Made by a program: the position numbers and the translations under genes. A DNA stretch of 64,000 nt from Isochrysis galbana (Eukaryota > Haptophyta > Isochrysidales > Isochrysidaceae): positions 1,586,202-1,650,201 of the forward strand of contig CM030938.1 of assembly GCA_018136815.1 (NCBI GenBank). The letters are read 5' to 3'. How positions within the stretch are numbered: the first letter of the stretch is position 1; every line of letters begins with the position of its first letter. Below the pieces are notes generated by a model. The model worked only from the letters and a program-made list of their open reading frames with translations. It had not been told where the DNA came from and made no database searches. Below are positions 1 through 10,235 of this stretch, in pieces.

Positions 1-749
1 GCAACGGTTGCCTATCTACATGTTGCGCAAATTTGCGACCATGTTTGTTTGTGAGTAGGTGCTCCGATCCATTTCATTGAGGTTGCCTTTGTCTTCTCCA
101 TGCATATTTTCATTATGTATATCACGCCCATGTATACAGACAGTTAGCTACCTGTTGAGGTGCTTCAAACATTGGTTGAGGTGGGTACCGTATCGTCCAC
201 GTCAGCGAGGGTCTCTCTGAGAGTGTCCTGCAGCGAGCATTTCGGCCCAGGGCGTGCTTTTCGTCAAACGAGATCATGATTCCCCACGCTCAAGGTTTTG
301 AGTTCGAGCACTCATGCTCCACATGCATGCGCGAATCAAGCGAGGAAGGTTGGTTTATCTCGATTCTCTGCGTTGGACTCGTGCATGTACCACCTTAGCC
401 AACAACGATGGACATAGCAATCAAGGCAGTCTTGCTCAACGGTATCAATCAACCTGTCGCTTTCGGCTCGCAGATCATCCCACAGTCCCCGTCGGCATGA
501 GAGCCATCAGCATCTTTGCAACGAGAGCAATATGGTGCAAGTAGTTATCTCCTTAGCCCTTTGACGAGTCCTAGACCGAGTTGCACGGTCCTTCCCACAC
601 CCGCGCCACAACACGTGCGAGACGTAGTGAGTAGCGAGCATCCCCAGTTCCCATTCCCTTGTCCCTTGTCCCTGTCAGCTTGTGTGTCATCCTACCCGCA
701 AAATCTATAAAAATCTTTTAAGATTCAAGATTCTGTCTACTACCGATGG
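1..749. other. No gene recognised
   Basis: I see no convincing coding exon, RNA gene or repeat boundary here. Short open frames exist on the plus strand (314-544 and 516-710), but neither shows a motif, a credible splice context or biased composition. The stretch may be flanking sequence of a gene outside the window. Confidence 0.4.
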
Positions 750-819
750 AAGACCCATCACAATTAAAAAAAACATCTGAAGATTCAGGGCTACTACACC
801 TACTTAAGACCCATCACAA
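750..819 (-). mobile_element. 42-bp LINE 3'-end micro-insertion with 14-bp target duplication
   Basis: Bases 764-805 match the extreme 3' end of the full LINE at 47226 (shared plus-strand segment CTGAAGATTCAGGGCTAC after an A run). They are flanked by direct copies of AAGACCCATCACAA at 750-763 and 806-819. This is what a target-primed insertion truncated to the last few dozen bases looks like. Orientation is minus, so the element's own 3' end is a T run, as in the full copy. Confidence 0.8.
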
Positions 820-1306
820 CTAACTTCATACTTAGTTCACCACCTAGAAAAAAATATTGTTATAGTTTAAGCGATGGAGCGCGCGCCGACCGCTCCCACT
901 TCCCAGCCCCCCGCCGCCACGACGCCCCACCGGGGCCGCCCCAAGCCACCGGAGCCGAAGCGCTCGCAGGCTGCCCCCCTGACCGACAGCGATGTGGACA
1001 TGATCCTCCCGCCCTCGCCTCCCCAGCAGCCACACAAGCAGGGAACAGGCAGAGTCCTGTTCCCTGCAGACCAACAGAGCCAGCCTCTGCCCCTGCCGCC
1101 CGCCTCCGCCGCCATGCCACCACAACAAGGACTCCCCATGGTGGGTTGCTGCCACCCCCATGGTGGCAACTCCTACCTTCAGTGCACCCCTCGGGGGCGG
1201 GCACTTGACTCAACAATCAATCATTGGAGCCTTTACGACTTCCAACCCTCTCAACAACACAGCACAAAAGTCGTACGCTGAGGCGGCCGGCCCCAAAGGG
1301 AAGCTG
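818..1306 (+). mobile_element. LINE 5'-end copy with ORF1-like start (degenerate)
   Basis: A hairpin at 851-868 (7-nt arms with one mismatch, loop TGTT) is followed five bases later by ATG at 874 and a frame starting MERAPTAPTSQPPAATTP. It is clearly related to the copy at 28567 (-): both share the RGRPKPPEPKR segment and, after a frameshift near 1140 in this copy, a KSYAEAAGPKGK segment. Such gag-like, proline-rich starts with an SYA..A motif are typical of LINE ORF1 N-termini. A second hairpin-like sequence (AACTAACT, TCAT, ACTTAGTT) lies at 818-837, just upstream, perhaps the end of another copy. No endonuclease or reverse transcriptase follows, so this is a 5' fragment or a half-LINE. Confidence 0.7.
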
Positions 1307-2590
1307 CCGTGACCGGCGGAGGGTCGAACGCCGTACCACCGTTCGGCGCCACGGTCACGCCGGGAGACGGAGACGGCGAACTGCAGGTGGACGAGGACGA
1401 GGGCGTCGCTGTGGTTCTCGCGCGATGGGGACGCCTCTGCGCTTACGAGCACGACGGAGCACCTGATCGAGCGTCCCCACGTCGGGCAAGCGAACAATGT
1501 CCGAGCGGGTGCGCATGGCACGGGAGCGAGTGGTCGCTGGCATGGCAGCTCCTGCGAGAAGTTCGCTCCCCTCCCTCCACACCCACAAACAACCTCACTC
1601 AGCCATGCCAGCCATGCTAGCCACCCCAACCACTCAACCACTCCAAACCTCTCACCCAACCTACTACCGACCAGCTCCACCTGCGCCGCATCGCCTGGAC
1701 CCGAACGAACACACACACCCCGCCTCCTTCCTCGCCCCTCCGGTCACCCCCAGCCATCTCTTCGCCTCACCAACCCAACACCCATCAGCCTGCCAAGCGC
1801 TCCCTTCCAGAGCAATCCCCAACCACCACCACCACCACCACTCCCTCATTTCGCAACGCCGCCACCCTACCATCACCACCTCACGCCAATTCCTACTCCC
1901 TCGCCACCAGCCCAGCCTCACTTCTACTCCCCCATGCCCAGCTCCGGCCCTGTCGCCCACCCAACCATGCATCCTTTCCTTTCCTCCCTCTCACCTCACC
2001 CTGCCTCCCTCGATCTCAACAACGACGACTTCATCACCGCCGTCGCCCGGAAGCTCTATCATCTAGGCTCCTCCCATCTCGGCTCCTTCCACCCCGCCCT
2101 TCCAACACCCACATCGACTCCGCCGCACCCCGCCGCCTCGACCTCGCTCCAACAACCACCCCACCACCCCACTTCCATCCCCATCCCCAGCTCCCAGCCA
2201 GGCGCACCCGCACCCGTGCCAACGACGACGCCGACCCCATCATCGCCGCCGACGTCGCTTCCTCCGACCCCGTCACGGCGTCCGCCCCCGCCCCCACCGC
2301 CGCCATCACACACCCCGCCTCCGCCTCCGCCGCCGCCACGGCCCCAGCCACCCCCGCCTCCCCCTCCAGACCCCGCCCCTCCCGTCTCATCTCCGCACAA
2401 CTACAACCTTTCCTTCGACCCGCTCGATTTCGACGATCGACGACCCCCCGCCCCCCGGCAAACCGCCACGCCTCATCTCCCTCCCCCCAAATAAGCGGTA
2501 TCTGCTCGCCGCGCCCTTCCCTACGCTCTCCGTCCCTCCGATTCGCGTTCCGTGCCTCTTTCCTCTTTCCCATTCATTATTTCAAATGTC
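1307..2590. repeat. C/CA-rich low-complexity region, no gene
   Basis: The plus strand is dominated by CCA, CCT and CCG runs and includes a (CAC)n patch near 1829-1842. Open frames on the plus strand (1497-2066, 1934-2494) encode only proline, histidine and serine-rich sequence with polyproline runs. I regard them as composition artefacts, possibly a decayed continuation of the LINE ORF1 fragment at 874. Confidence 0.5.
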
Positions 2591-2611
2591 AAATGCCCGT
2601 CGTTGGCCTTC

Positions 2612-2735
2612 ACCGTTCTCCCGATGAGCCCGTTCCGGGCTCCCCGGATGAACCGTGCGCCGCGCTAGCCGCCGGTGCGTCTTCGCGGCTCGTTTCCAAA
2701 GAGGAAACGAGGCCTTCGCTCCCCGACACAGCAGC
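2612..2735 (+). repeat. Dispersed repeat, copy 1 (second copy at 26812)
   Basis: About 120 bp nearly identical to 26812-26910. Both contain the segment around GTTCCGGGCTCCCCGGATGA and both end in a hairpin with arms CTCGTTTCC and GGAAACGAG around a 5-6 nt loop. The common reading frame (SPDEPVPGSPDE here, SPDGPVPGSPDE there) may hint at an old coding origin. No further function can be assigned. Confidence 0.65.
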
Positions 2736-3189
2736 GAATCCAAGTGCCATGCGCGAGAATAAGAATATTAAAAAAATACCATTAATGTTGGGCAGCCGTA
2801 TCGATCATAATTTATTTATATGATACGAATTCTATTTCGTGCAGCCGTAATGAGTGGTGAGATACGCTCTCTGCGTTTTGCTCACTTGCCATAATCGCAT
2901 TTCACACCCTGAATCGCACGAGCTCCGTGCAAGACATTCAAGCCCTCAATGCCGGCTAGACATTGCGACGTTGGCTTGACGCTGCATTCCGCACCGAAGC
3001 CGCCATACTGACCTCGCCCTCAAAAAAAAGGTGAACGAGACCTCTTCCAAAGGAGGAGGAAGGATTTGCGCAACACCGGTCGTCCATCGAACGTGATGCA
3101 AGCGGTTTCACGGTACCCGAAGCAAACTTCAATAACCACATCGCAAGGGACTTTTACAGAAAGATGGAAGAGACCTTCACGTCATTTTC

Positions 3190-4962
3190 TCACTTGCCAG
3201 GCATCCCGCGTTTGTTGGACGTGAGACAGCTGTTGACCTTTTGTGCAAAGCGAAGTGAGGAGAGAGTCTCGTGGTAGTGCTTTGGGTGGGGAGAGATGTT
3301 TACAAACATGAGTGTCTTGGAAGAGCCCGACAAGGCATTCTGCATGAGATGTGTCAGCTTGGAGTTGCGGAACGGGACGTGCTTTGCATTCGAAGCAAGC
3401 GCTGAGATAACGTCCCCAAGAGATGACAAGCTCTTGTTGATCGCCTTTGCTTCCGCAAGCTGATCGCCCGTGACCCCACTCTCTTTAACGCGCTCTGAGC
3501 CAGCCAAGTCAACAAGATATAGCTCCGACCCACGTACCTCGCCAGTGTCCTCTTGCCGCCTAATCTTCATCTTCAGCACGTAGTGCGACCGAGATGAGCG
3601 ATCATTCATCTTGGTGGCAGCGGTGGAGCGCGCACGCTGCGCCGACGCGAGAAGAGGCTCAACATCCGCCACACACGTCACCGGCGCAGCACTTAGGCCA
3701 TGGACGTGCACGACACCACCAAGGTCCTGTAGCTTGAGCTTGGCGGGGTCAGCGCCCTTTGCAGAAGGGGCCAGAAGATCGCGGATCTCTTCGTTGTAGA
3801 TCTCGAGGCAGGAAAGCTCAAATGAAAAGCTGGAGCCGATGGTGCTCAGTTCAGAGGCATGCGCAAAGACCCGCTCGATAGCACGAGGAGTCACGCCTGG
3901 AGCGTCTGGCACGCCTTGCATCGTATGCGTCTTTCCCGAGCCTGTTTGACCATAGGCGAATATGGCCACATTGTGACCGTCCAGGGCCGATTGTGTAAGT
4001 TGTGAAACCTCGAGGAAGACGTCCTCCTGGCTGACCTCAGCACCAAAGACGTGATCAAACTGGAAGCGTTGCGTTGGGCCGGCACGGTCACCCGGCTTTG
4101 AGGGCTCGGCCGCGTTCAGCTCGAGCACGGTGTCCTCAACTTGCCCGGACGGCACATGGATGGCTGATGACACGTCCATAGGGCGAACGCGGCAGAAAAC
4201 ACGTATATTCCCGCGGAGCGCCTGGATGGTCTCGTGCATTTGCCTTCGCAGCTCTTCCTGTGCTGCAGACCTTGCGCACAGCTCAGAGAGCGAAGCCTCT
4301 GTCGAGGCAAGAGATGCCTCGGCCGCCTGAGCTCGTTTGACCATGGCTTCAACTTCATTTTGTGCGCGATGTCTCTCTTCTTCCAGCTGCGCTCTGGCCT
4401 CGGCGCTCGCCGCAGCCTCGGCAGCAAACGCCGCCTCACGCTCGGCTGCTGCTTGCCTTTGCAAGTGCAGCTCACGCTCAGCGGCCTCAATGGCCTCTTG
4501 CATTTTGGTCAACTGGGCAGCCTGCTCGGCGGCGCGTTCTTCCCACTGCGTTCGCGCCGTGTTCAGACGTTCTACTTCTCCCGTTAACTTCTCATTATCC
4601 TCGCGCGAGGCAGCTAGCTCAGACAAGATGTCACCTTCCGAGGATGTTAGAGAATCCGAGGAAGAGCTGCTCAAGGTGGCTCCCCGAGCGGCAGGTCCCC
4701 GCTTTGCAGCAGCGTCAGACGGCCCAGATGGACGCTTTAGCACTGGAGCACCACGCGAAGAGGTGCTCGACGTGGCTGAGCGCTTCTGGACGCCCACTGG
4801 CTTTACATTGGCTGGCACTGCTCGCGCCAGATTGGATTGGAATTGATTCGACTCGCGCAGAGCGCGTGCCGCTGAAGCGGCGGGTCGGCCGACTTTCTTC
4901 GGTGATCTACGCGTCTGCGAAAGACGCATGCATGCGAGAGTCGGCTCGGACGAGCTCGGCAT
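3190..4962 (-). CDS. Kinesin-14 family (C-terminal motor) protein
   Basis: This is a 590-residue minus-end-directed microtubule motor by family. Residues 1-110 are a basic, Ser/Pro-rich tail that may bind microtubules. Residues ~115-245 are a Glu/Ala/Gln-rich coiled coil. The motor domain starts at ~250 with the kinesin-14 neck-motor junction (ALRGNIRVFCRVRP). It carries the P-loop GQTGSGKTHT, switch I NDRSSRSH, switch II LVDLAGSER, and the late motifs NKSLSSLGDVI and FRNSKLTHLMQ. The motor lies at the C-terminus and only a short tail (SNKRGMPGK) follows, as in the NCD/KAR3/KIFC group. The length is typical of a compact kinesin-14. The first in-frame ATG was chosen; MRLSQTRRSPKK at residue 12 is an alternative start. 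No intron is needed. A pyrimidine-rich tract on the sense strand lies about 100 bp upstream. Confidence 0.95.
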   Translation of the reverse strand: MPSSSEPTLACMRLSQTRRSPKKVGRPAASAARALRESNQFQSNLARAVPANVKPVGVQKRSATSSTSSRGAPVLKRPSGPSDAAAKRGPAARGATLSSSSSDSLTSSEGDILSELAASREDNEKLTGEVERLNTARTQWEERAAEQAAQLTKMQEAIEAAERELHLQRQAAAEREAAFAAEAAASAEARAQLEEERHRAQNEVEAMVKRAQAAEASLASTEASLSELCARSAAQEELRRQMHETIQALRGNIRVFCRVRPMDVSSAIHVPSGQVEDTVLELNAAEPSKPGDRAGPTQRFQFDHVFGAEVSQEDVFLEVSQLTQSALDGHNVAIFAYGQTGSGKTHTMQGVPDAPGVTPRAIERVFAHASELSTIGSSFSFELSCLEIYNEEIRDLLAPSAKGADPAKLKLQDLGGVVHVHGLSAAPVTCVADVEPLLASAQRARSTAATKMNDRSSRSHYVLKMKIRRQEDTGEVRGSELYLVDLAGSERVKESGVTGDQLAEAKAINKSLSSLGDVISALASNAKHVPFRNSKLTHLMQNALSGSSKTLMFVNISPHPKHYHETLSSLRFAQKVNSCLTSNKRGMPGK

Positions 4963-5342
4963 CGCTGAGAACGTGGGCGTTGTGCTTGTCCAGTGCAGCC
5001 GCTCTCGCTTGGGACGGTGCGAGAGGCGGCGACCTATTGGGCTCGTTTGAATTTCCGCTCCTCAGCGCACGAGGGAGGGAAGGGGGGAGGGGGGGAAGTT
5101 TTGTTTTTTGTGCCGTGTGCGAGCTGGCGCTGACGCGCTGACGCTGACACGCTGACGCGCTGACCGAGATGCAAGCAAGTCGTGGATATAAATAACACGC
5201 AGGAGTGCGTTGACGTAGCGCGACCACTGACGAAGGAGGGAGGGAGTAAAGAGGGGGGGGGGGGGGGAGGGGGGAGCCCGAGCCACAGGGTGCGCGACAA
5301 GAGAAAACCGCGGGGACCATGCCCCATGCCCCCAGACCTATG
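4963..5342 (-). promoter_or_regulatory. Kinesin upstream region with polypyrimidine tract
   Basis: On the kinesin sense strand this region has CT/C-rich tracts (plus-strand GA/G runs at 5066-5098 and 5232-5277). Between them is a short run of GCTGACGC-type repeats (about 5127-5165) with near-direct copies of CGCTGACACGCTGACGCGCTGAC-like sequence. A promoter role is inferred only from position; no TATA box is obvious. Confidence 0.35.
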
Positions 5343-5970
5343 ACCTAGCTGGGAAACACGTGTTTGCCTAGCTGTGCAAAACAGCGGGTGAGGGCTAGAA
5401 AAACATTAAAAACAGCTGTTTTTGGGAATCGAAAAAAAACAGTAAAAAACAGTGCAAAAAACAGTGGGGCCACATATACCGCAAGGGGGCCTTTCCCCCC
5501 CGCGCGGAACGCCTCCGCCTCCGCTCCTCGCTCCTCCGCGTCCTGCGTCCTACGCATACGTAGGCCGCCGCCGCCGCTGCCCTCTCTCCTTCCCTCGTCC
5601 GATGGCGAGCCGCTATCGGTGTTCACAACCCCAAGCCCACGCACGCGTCGCGATCCGCGCGCATGGTGGTGTGGTGGTGGTGGCCGCGTGGCCGCTGTCC
5701 CGCGCGCACGCCGCGCTCGAGCGCGCCTGGTCCTGCGCGCACGCGCGCACGCCGCGCTCGCGCGCGCCGCGCACGGGCGGCCCCCAGCCCCAGCCCCACT
5801 CTAAAAAAACAGTGGCATAAATGGAGGGCGTTTGAAAAACAGTGAAAAACAATGTTTTTGGCCTCCGAAAAAAAACACTGTTTCTGTCTTTCACAGCTAG
5901 GCGTGTTTGCCGTGTTTCTAAAAAACCCAAACACAGCCGTGTTTTGCCGTGTTTCAAACCCCCTCCAGTT
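5343..5970. mobile_element. hAT-like non-autonomous element or element end
   Basis: The region is built from many subterminal motifs of the type AAAACAGTG, AACAGC and GTGTTTGCCGTGTTTC on both strands. Its ends are roughly inverted: GAAACACGTGTTTGCCTAGC near 5351 and the inverse near 5893-5925. The middle is a GC-rich stretch of CGCGCGCACGC. It lies just upstream of the hAT transposase remnant at 6142 and could be that element's 5' terminal region or a separate insertion. Similar AAACACAGGAAC/CGTGTTTC motifs recur near 32980-33040. Confidence 0.45.
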
Positions 5971-6141
5971 TGGCCGCCGTGTTTGCAGCAGCTCGCCAGC
6001 AGCCAGCGCAGCGCCCGCGCGGGCGGCGCGGGCGCGCGCGGCCCGCGCGCCCGCGCTTGCGGGCGCGCGGCACACGAGAGATAGGAGATAGGGATAGGGC
6101 ATAGCTACTAGATGTAGATATAGACACAAATACCAATAGAG

Positions 6142-7392
6142 ATGGTGGGTACTCTTTCTAGATTCTCAGATAAGGAGCATGCGCAACTGCTCCTCACTTG
6201 GACTCACAGCCTCATCACCAAGCCAATCGTCCTCGGCGTCGCTGTCATCATCGCTGTCCCAATTTCCACTTTGCGACATCTACGCCTCATTTGGAAGAGT
6301 GTGACAGGGGCAGGCATGAAGAGCTACTCTAAGACCCGGTGGTGGTCTAGGTGGGAGGTGATGAACGACATCGCAACACACTTTGGTCAGCTCGGTGCTT
6401 TCATCGATAAACTCATCGAGCACAGCGTCGGAGGGTCCACCACGGAAGAACTCAAGACCATCTACACCTCAAAGAAGGATGCGCTCAGATTGGAGCTCGC
6501 TCTCGCTATGGATATGGAGATGCTGTGTCGCACCACCTACAAGCTAGAGGGAGATGGCGTTGAGATTTTGCTAGTTCATGATGCGATTGAGTTGCTCCGC
6601 GTTCGTGGCCGCACGTTGGCCTCACAAGCTTGCCACCTTCCTAATGTTGCAGCTATTTTGAGACAGGAAGAGCCCTTGCAGATTGGTTTGGCGACACGAG
6701 AGTACTACGATGCGCACCACCATTAATGGTTCCATGGTAGTGTGACTGCAGTCGGCAATGGTGCTGCATGGACCATCACTTATGCCGATGGCTCGACACT
6801 GGTCATAAACGACGAAAGCGAGATGCGAAACGCCATCGATGTATGTGCTCTACCTGCATGGAAAACAGCTATTGGGCATGTGGCAGGGGCATTCACTTAT
6901 TTGGAAGACCGGCTGACGGACAACTGCGCTCGTCCCTATGGGTGCAAAGACCAACATCGGATCACGGGTCTCCTGCGTGCATTCAATCCCGCGTACGTTG
7001 CTCGCGCTCAATCACAGATAGACGCGCTGTGGGTGCAACAACTATCCTCCCTTCCCCCTTTGGCGGACATCTCTCTCCAGAGTTTGCTCAATGAACTACC
7101 TATGTATGTTGTAGCTTGCCGGAACGTCGACATGGACGAATCAGATGTTGTTCAATTCACCAAACATGTGTTGGCATGGTGGCGATCTCATAAGGGCCAG
7201 TTCCCGGCGTGGGCTGCTGCTGCGAGGATTGTCTTGTGCCTCAGTCCCAATTCAGCTTCATGTGAGCGTGTCTTTTCTTTGCTTGCATGCATGTTTCCAT
7301 CCTCGAGAGGTACCTCCCTCCAGGACCAAGTGTCTGCGTCTCTCATGTTGCGGTTCAATCGCAATAAGCGCAAGCACGAGCGGGGAGAGTGA
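6142..7392 (+). pseudogene. hAT-superfamily transposase, broken by one in-frame stop
   Basis: Two open stretches (6142-6726 and 6742-7392) lie in the same frame, separated only by TAA at 6724-6726 and four or five codons, so they are one gene with a nonsense mutation. The first part (KTRWWSRWE, RLELALAMDME, EILLVHD) is closely related to the fragment at 62747-63445 (-). The second ends with the hAT C-terminal dimerisation region (NSASCERVFSLL, then SASLMLRFNRNK). The N-terminal zinc-finger and the start of the catalytic RNase-H-like part are not visible, so the copy is also truncated at its 5' end. hAT transposases cut and paste DNA and make 8-bp target duplications, which matches the MITEs in this window. 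The copy is presumably inactive. Confidence 0.85.
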
Positions 7393-7399
7393 TACTTCT

Positions 7400-7582
7400 C
7401 AATCTAAAATGTCGTTGTTGAACAATTGTTTATGGCTAACTAATTAAGCATTTATGTTTATGTGTGTGGGTTAGTGGGTTATGGTGTGGGTATGGGCTAG
7501 GTAGGGAGCTAGACAGGGAGGATGGGGGCCTATATAGTTGCTCTTGGTCATTCTTGTTCTACGCAACTATAAGCTATAAGCT
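7400..7582. other. 3' flank of the hAT remnant
   Basis: AT-richer and GTGG-rich sequence without an open frame of interest. It may be the 3' untranslated and terminal part of the hAT element, but I could not identify a terminal inverted repeat. Confidence 0.3.
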
Positions 7583-7616
7583 ATGTGGGCGCCGCCGCGC
7601 CGCCGCCGCTCGTGGT

Positions 7617-7735
7617 CGCCCACCGCATATTTTGCATATTTTGCATATTTTGCTGCATATTTGGGGTGTTTTTTCTGCATATTTTGCATATATGCACTGC
7701 ATATTTTGGCCAAAAAAACTGCATATTTCTATTTA
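7617..7735. repeat. GCATATTTT tandem and interspersed repeat
   Basis: At least seven copies of GCATATTTT, with variants such as GCATATATGC, are packed into 120 bp. A related set, partly inverted, lies at 63576-63670 near the second hAT fragment. Clusters of short subterminal repeats close to hAT fragments suggest transposase-binding subterminal repeats; this is inference. Confidence 0.5.
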
Positions 7736-7739
7736 CCCC

Positions 7740-8455
7740 TAGGTTCTAATCTGCCTATGTGCACATGGTCCGGCACAAAAATTCTGTCGTTTGAGCGCCC
7801 CGACCCGAATGCCAGCCCCCCTTTTTCGGGGTTTTAGGCATGTACTAGGGTTGAACTGCATGTTTATGTAGTTGTCGGCCTTAGAGGAAACGCGGCGTCC
7901 CCTCGGGGGAACATGCACCGCGGGGAAAAGCAGAGAAAAAAAAGGTGTTATGCCCACGCACGCGCACGCACGGCTCGTCTTCATTTAATTTTAAAATACT
8001 GCTGTATACACAACTGTGGACATTTGATCGCTCAATTCGACTGATGCCCCACAATTGACGGAACGACACCTTAGGACTTAGGAGCGGACGTCTCCGACGT
8101 GCCGCTCACACAGTTCCCCCGCGGTTCCGCCTTCCGGGTGGCGGGAGATTTCTTGGGATGCACCATTGTTCAGGCGTGTTCGTGTTCGCCTCAACACAGT
8201 GACTCAACAGCGCGCCAACGCAGTTGAGTCGTCCACAGTTGAGAGTCACTCTTGAGTTACCTCAATCAAACCCCCTCTAATGGTGCACCCATACTGTACA
8301 CTAGTCCTAGAGTTTTGACCGCACGTAACGTAAGAGGGCTTCTTTGAGGGAAAGGGAGGGGAGGGCGGGGGGTCTTCGTACGAGCAGCGTCACTCCCGCA
8401 CGGCTGGCGCTAGAGGCAGCAAGTGGGCGGGCGTCTCCGGGCGGCGCCACTCGGT
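7740..8455. other. Intergenic region upstream of the SHOCT/RG gene
   Basis: No gene is recognised. The stretch holds a CACGCACGCGC patch near 7954-7972, several ACTCAAC/GTTGAGT motifs in both orientations at 8190-8265, and a purine-rich tract on the plus strand at 8349-8372 shortly before the gene at 8456. The GTTGAGT cluster could be regulatory but may be chance. Confidence 0.3.
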
Positions 8456-8926
8456 ATGGCGAGCCAGGTCAAGACTGCGCTCCGCAACCTGCAGGAGATT
8501 TTCGATGAAGGTTTCATGACGCAGGCCGAGTACAACGCCCGGCGTAAGGCCATCATCGATGGCGCCACAGCCATCGAGCCACTCACAAACGACCCTGCCA
8601 AGCAAAACGTGTCAGACTCGTCTGTCTTCTCGCGGCTTGGATCAAGACCTGATGGGGAGAGCAGCACCAAGCAATACAGTGGTGCTGGCGCGAGGGCTCG
8701 AGGCGGTAAAGGCGTGTCAGATCTGAGATCTTTGCTTAGCAAACCGCTTGCAGGTCCCAAGCCTGCGATTTCCAAGACTGACAGGACTGACCTGCGGGCA
8801 GTCGTTAACAAGGCCACTGCACACGTCGCCGGGGGCGCTCGTCGTGGCAACGGACGTAATTGGCGCGGTGCTGGGCGTGGGCTTGGTCGGGGTGGCCGTG
8901 GTCTACCTGAGAAGTGTCCGTGGTGA
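8456..8926 (+). CDS. Small SHOCT-like, RG-rich protein
   Basis: 156 residues from the ATG at 8456; the frame is open 33 nt further upstream but without an ATG. The first ~32 residues (LRNLQEIFDEGFMTQAEYN, then RRKAII) match the short SHOCT-type pattern: an amphipathic helix, a Gly-hydrophobic-Thr turn, then a helix ending in basic residues. The middle is Ser/Gly-rich and disordered, with a VFSRLGS motif at ~57. The C-terminus is a Gly/Arg stretch (RRGNGRNWRGAGRGLGRG), as in RNA-binding or chromatin-associated proteins. SHOCT domains are best known as oligomerisation or anchoring elements. A role in an RNA-protein complex is a guess from the RG tail. No homologue is recognised over the full length. 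Confidence 0.6.
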   Translation: MASQVKTALRNLQEIFDEGFMTQAEYNARRKAIIDGATAIEPLTNDPAKQNVSDSSVFSRLGSRPDGESSTKQYSGAGARARGGKGVSDLRSLLSKPLAGPKPAISKTDRTDLRAVVNKATAHVAGGARRGNGRNWRGAGRGLGRGGRGLPEKCPW

Positions 8927-9196
8927 AGGTCGACAGCGGAAGGCACACGGAAATGAGTCGTCATTTTGATTGTGACAGTTGGGAAAGGTAGTCATTCGTT
9001 CGCTCGTGTCGTGGCTCCCATAACAACGACATCTCTTCGGCCGGATAACCGCGAACACGCTATCGTGTGGGCTGGATTGCAGTGTGTGCCTCTATCCCTC
9101 GTTAATGCTATGCCTCCGCTTTTTCCGTTCCCTTGCCGCTCGCTAGCCCATGAAAATGTAACGCTGCACATTGCGATTCCAATTCGAATTGCCAAT

Positions 9197-9756
9197 TCCA
9201 AAACTAAAAAAAAAGCAAAAAAATCTGAAGATTCTGAGCTACACACCTACTGTACTAGGGTACCCCCCTATCTACACTGACATCGCCCTTCACTTCCCTT
9301 TCCTCCACCTCCACCTCTTCCCCTCCCCCCCGTCATTCCTTTGTCTTCGTTCTTCTCGGTACCTGGGGTTCAGCCCAGGTGCAGGTGCGCTACCATGGGC
9401 CTGGTTCAGAGTGAGGGTTCCGGGCAGGCCTATTAGTGGTCAGATAAAGTTGTTCGGCTCGCGGTGCCCGGGTTGATGGGTCCCCAATGTACGTGTCGGC
9501 TTCTGGTGTGTCTCTGTGCGTGAGTGCCAAGTGCCAAGCCATAAGCGCCACAATGTGGCCCCGACTCAGTAGGCGTGTTTTGCCTCGGGTTCCCCGGCTA
9601 TTATATGTGCCACTCCAAGCGAGTTGGTAAGTGCTTGTAGCTCTAAGCTGGGTTCTAGATTTCCTCGTGTACCTAGTGTGAATATGGGGTAATATATCGT
9701 TCTCGTTCATGTCTATCTTTTTTTTTCGGCTGTCTGCCCATGCCAGCCGGTGGGCG
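9197..9756 (-). mobile_element. 5'-truncated LINE copy
   Basis: The segment aligns with the 3' end of the full LINE (47226-47715). It has the A/T-rich tail, the CTGAAGATTCTGAGCTACAC segment, the CT-rich stretch, the GGCCTGGTT..AGAGT block and the CATGTCTATC..GGCTGTCT block in the same order. Orientation is minus. The copy covers only the 3' UTR and the last few codons of the reverse-transcriptase gene. Its inner end is close to the palindromic MITE at 9771, which may have inserted at or beside the break. Confidence 0.8.
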
Positions 9757-9770
9757 CTTTTAACGATTAT

Positions 9771-10208
9771 CTTCTAAGGGTGAAAATCCACCAAGTCAAG
9801 ATTGAGGTTTCATCACGAGATCTTAGGGTATGCTACTGGTAATGGGTATGTTGGGCAGAATCTAATGAGAAGTATGCACATTTTCGACGCCATTTGCCAT
9901 TTCAACACACAGACCCAAAAACGTTTTCGCGCTCGTGCGAAATCGACGTCGACCACAAAAGAGCACTAGAGGTAGGGAACGCAGGCGCGCGTCGCACAGC
10001 ACGACCTGTGGTGCACTTTTGTGGTCGACGTCGATTTCGCACGAGCGCGAAAACGTTTTTGAGTCTGTGCTGTCTTGAATGGCGTCGAAAATGTGCATGT
10101 TTCTTATAAGATTCTGCCTAATATACCCATTTCCAGTAGAAGTAGAATACCCTAAAAATCGCGTGATTAAACCTCAAGCTTGACTTAGTGAATTTTCACC
10201 CTTTGAAG
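9771..10208. mobile_element. Long-palindrome MITE (~438 bp)
   Basis: Two arms of about 210 bp are inverted copies of each other around a centre near 9988. The outermost bases read CTTCTAAGGGTGAAAATCC on the left; the inverse of the right end is CTTCAAAGGGTGAAAATTC. Near the centre GTCGACCACAAAAG pairs with CTTTTGTGGTCGAC. The arms are diverged by substitutions and small indels, so it is an old foldback element. No open frame has meaning here. The target duplication is not clear. Confidence 0.8.
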
Positions 10209-10235
10209 TCAAAAGGCGTATGTTGACCGCCCTAC

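Noticed and set aside
1497-2494. Proline- and histidine-rich proteins
   Set aside because: Low-complexity C-rich DNA; no start context, no conserved domain; probably decayed LINE sequence.
4362-5141. 259-codon plus-strand frame opposite the kinesin gene
   Set aside because: Antisense shadow of the kinesin coiled coil and its upstream region.
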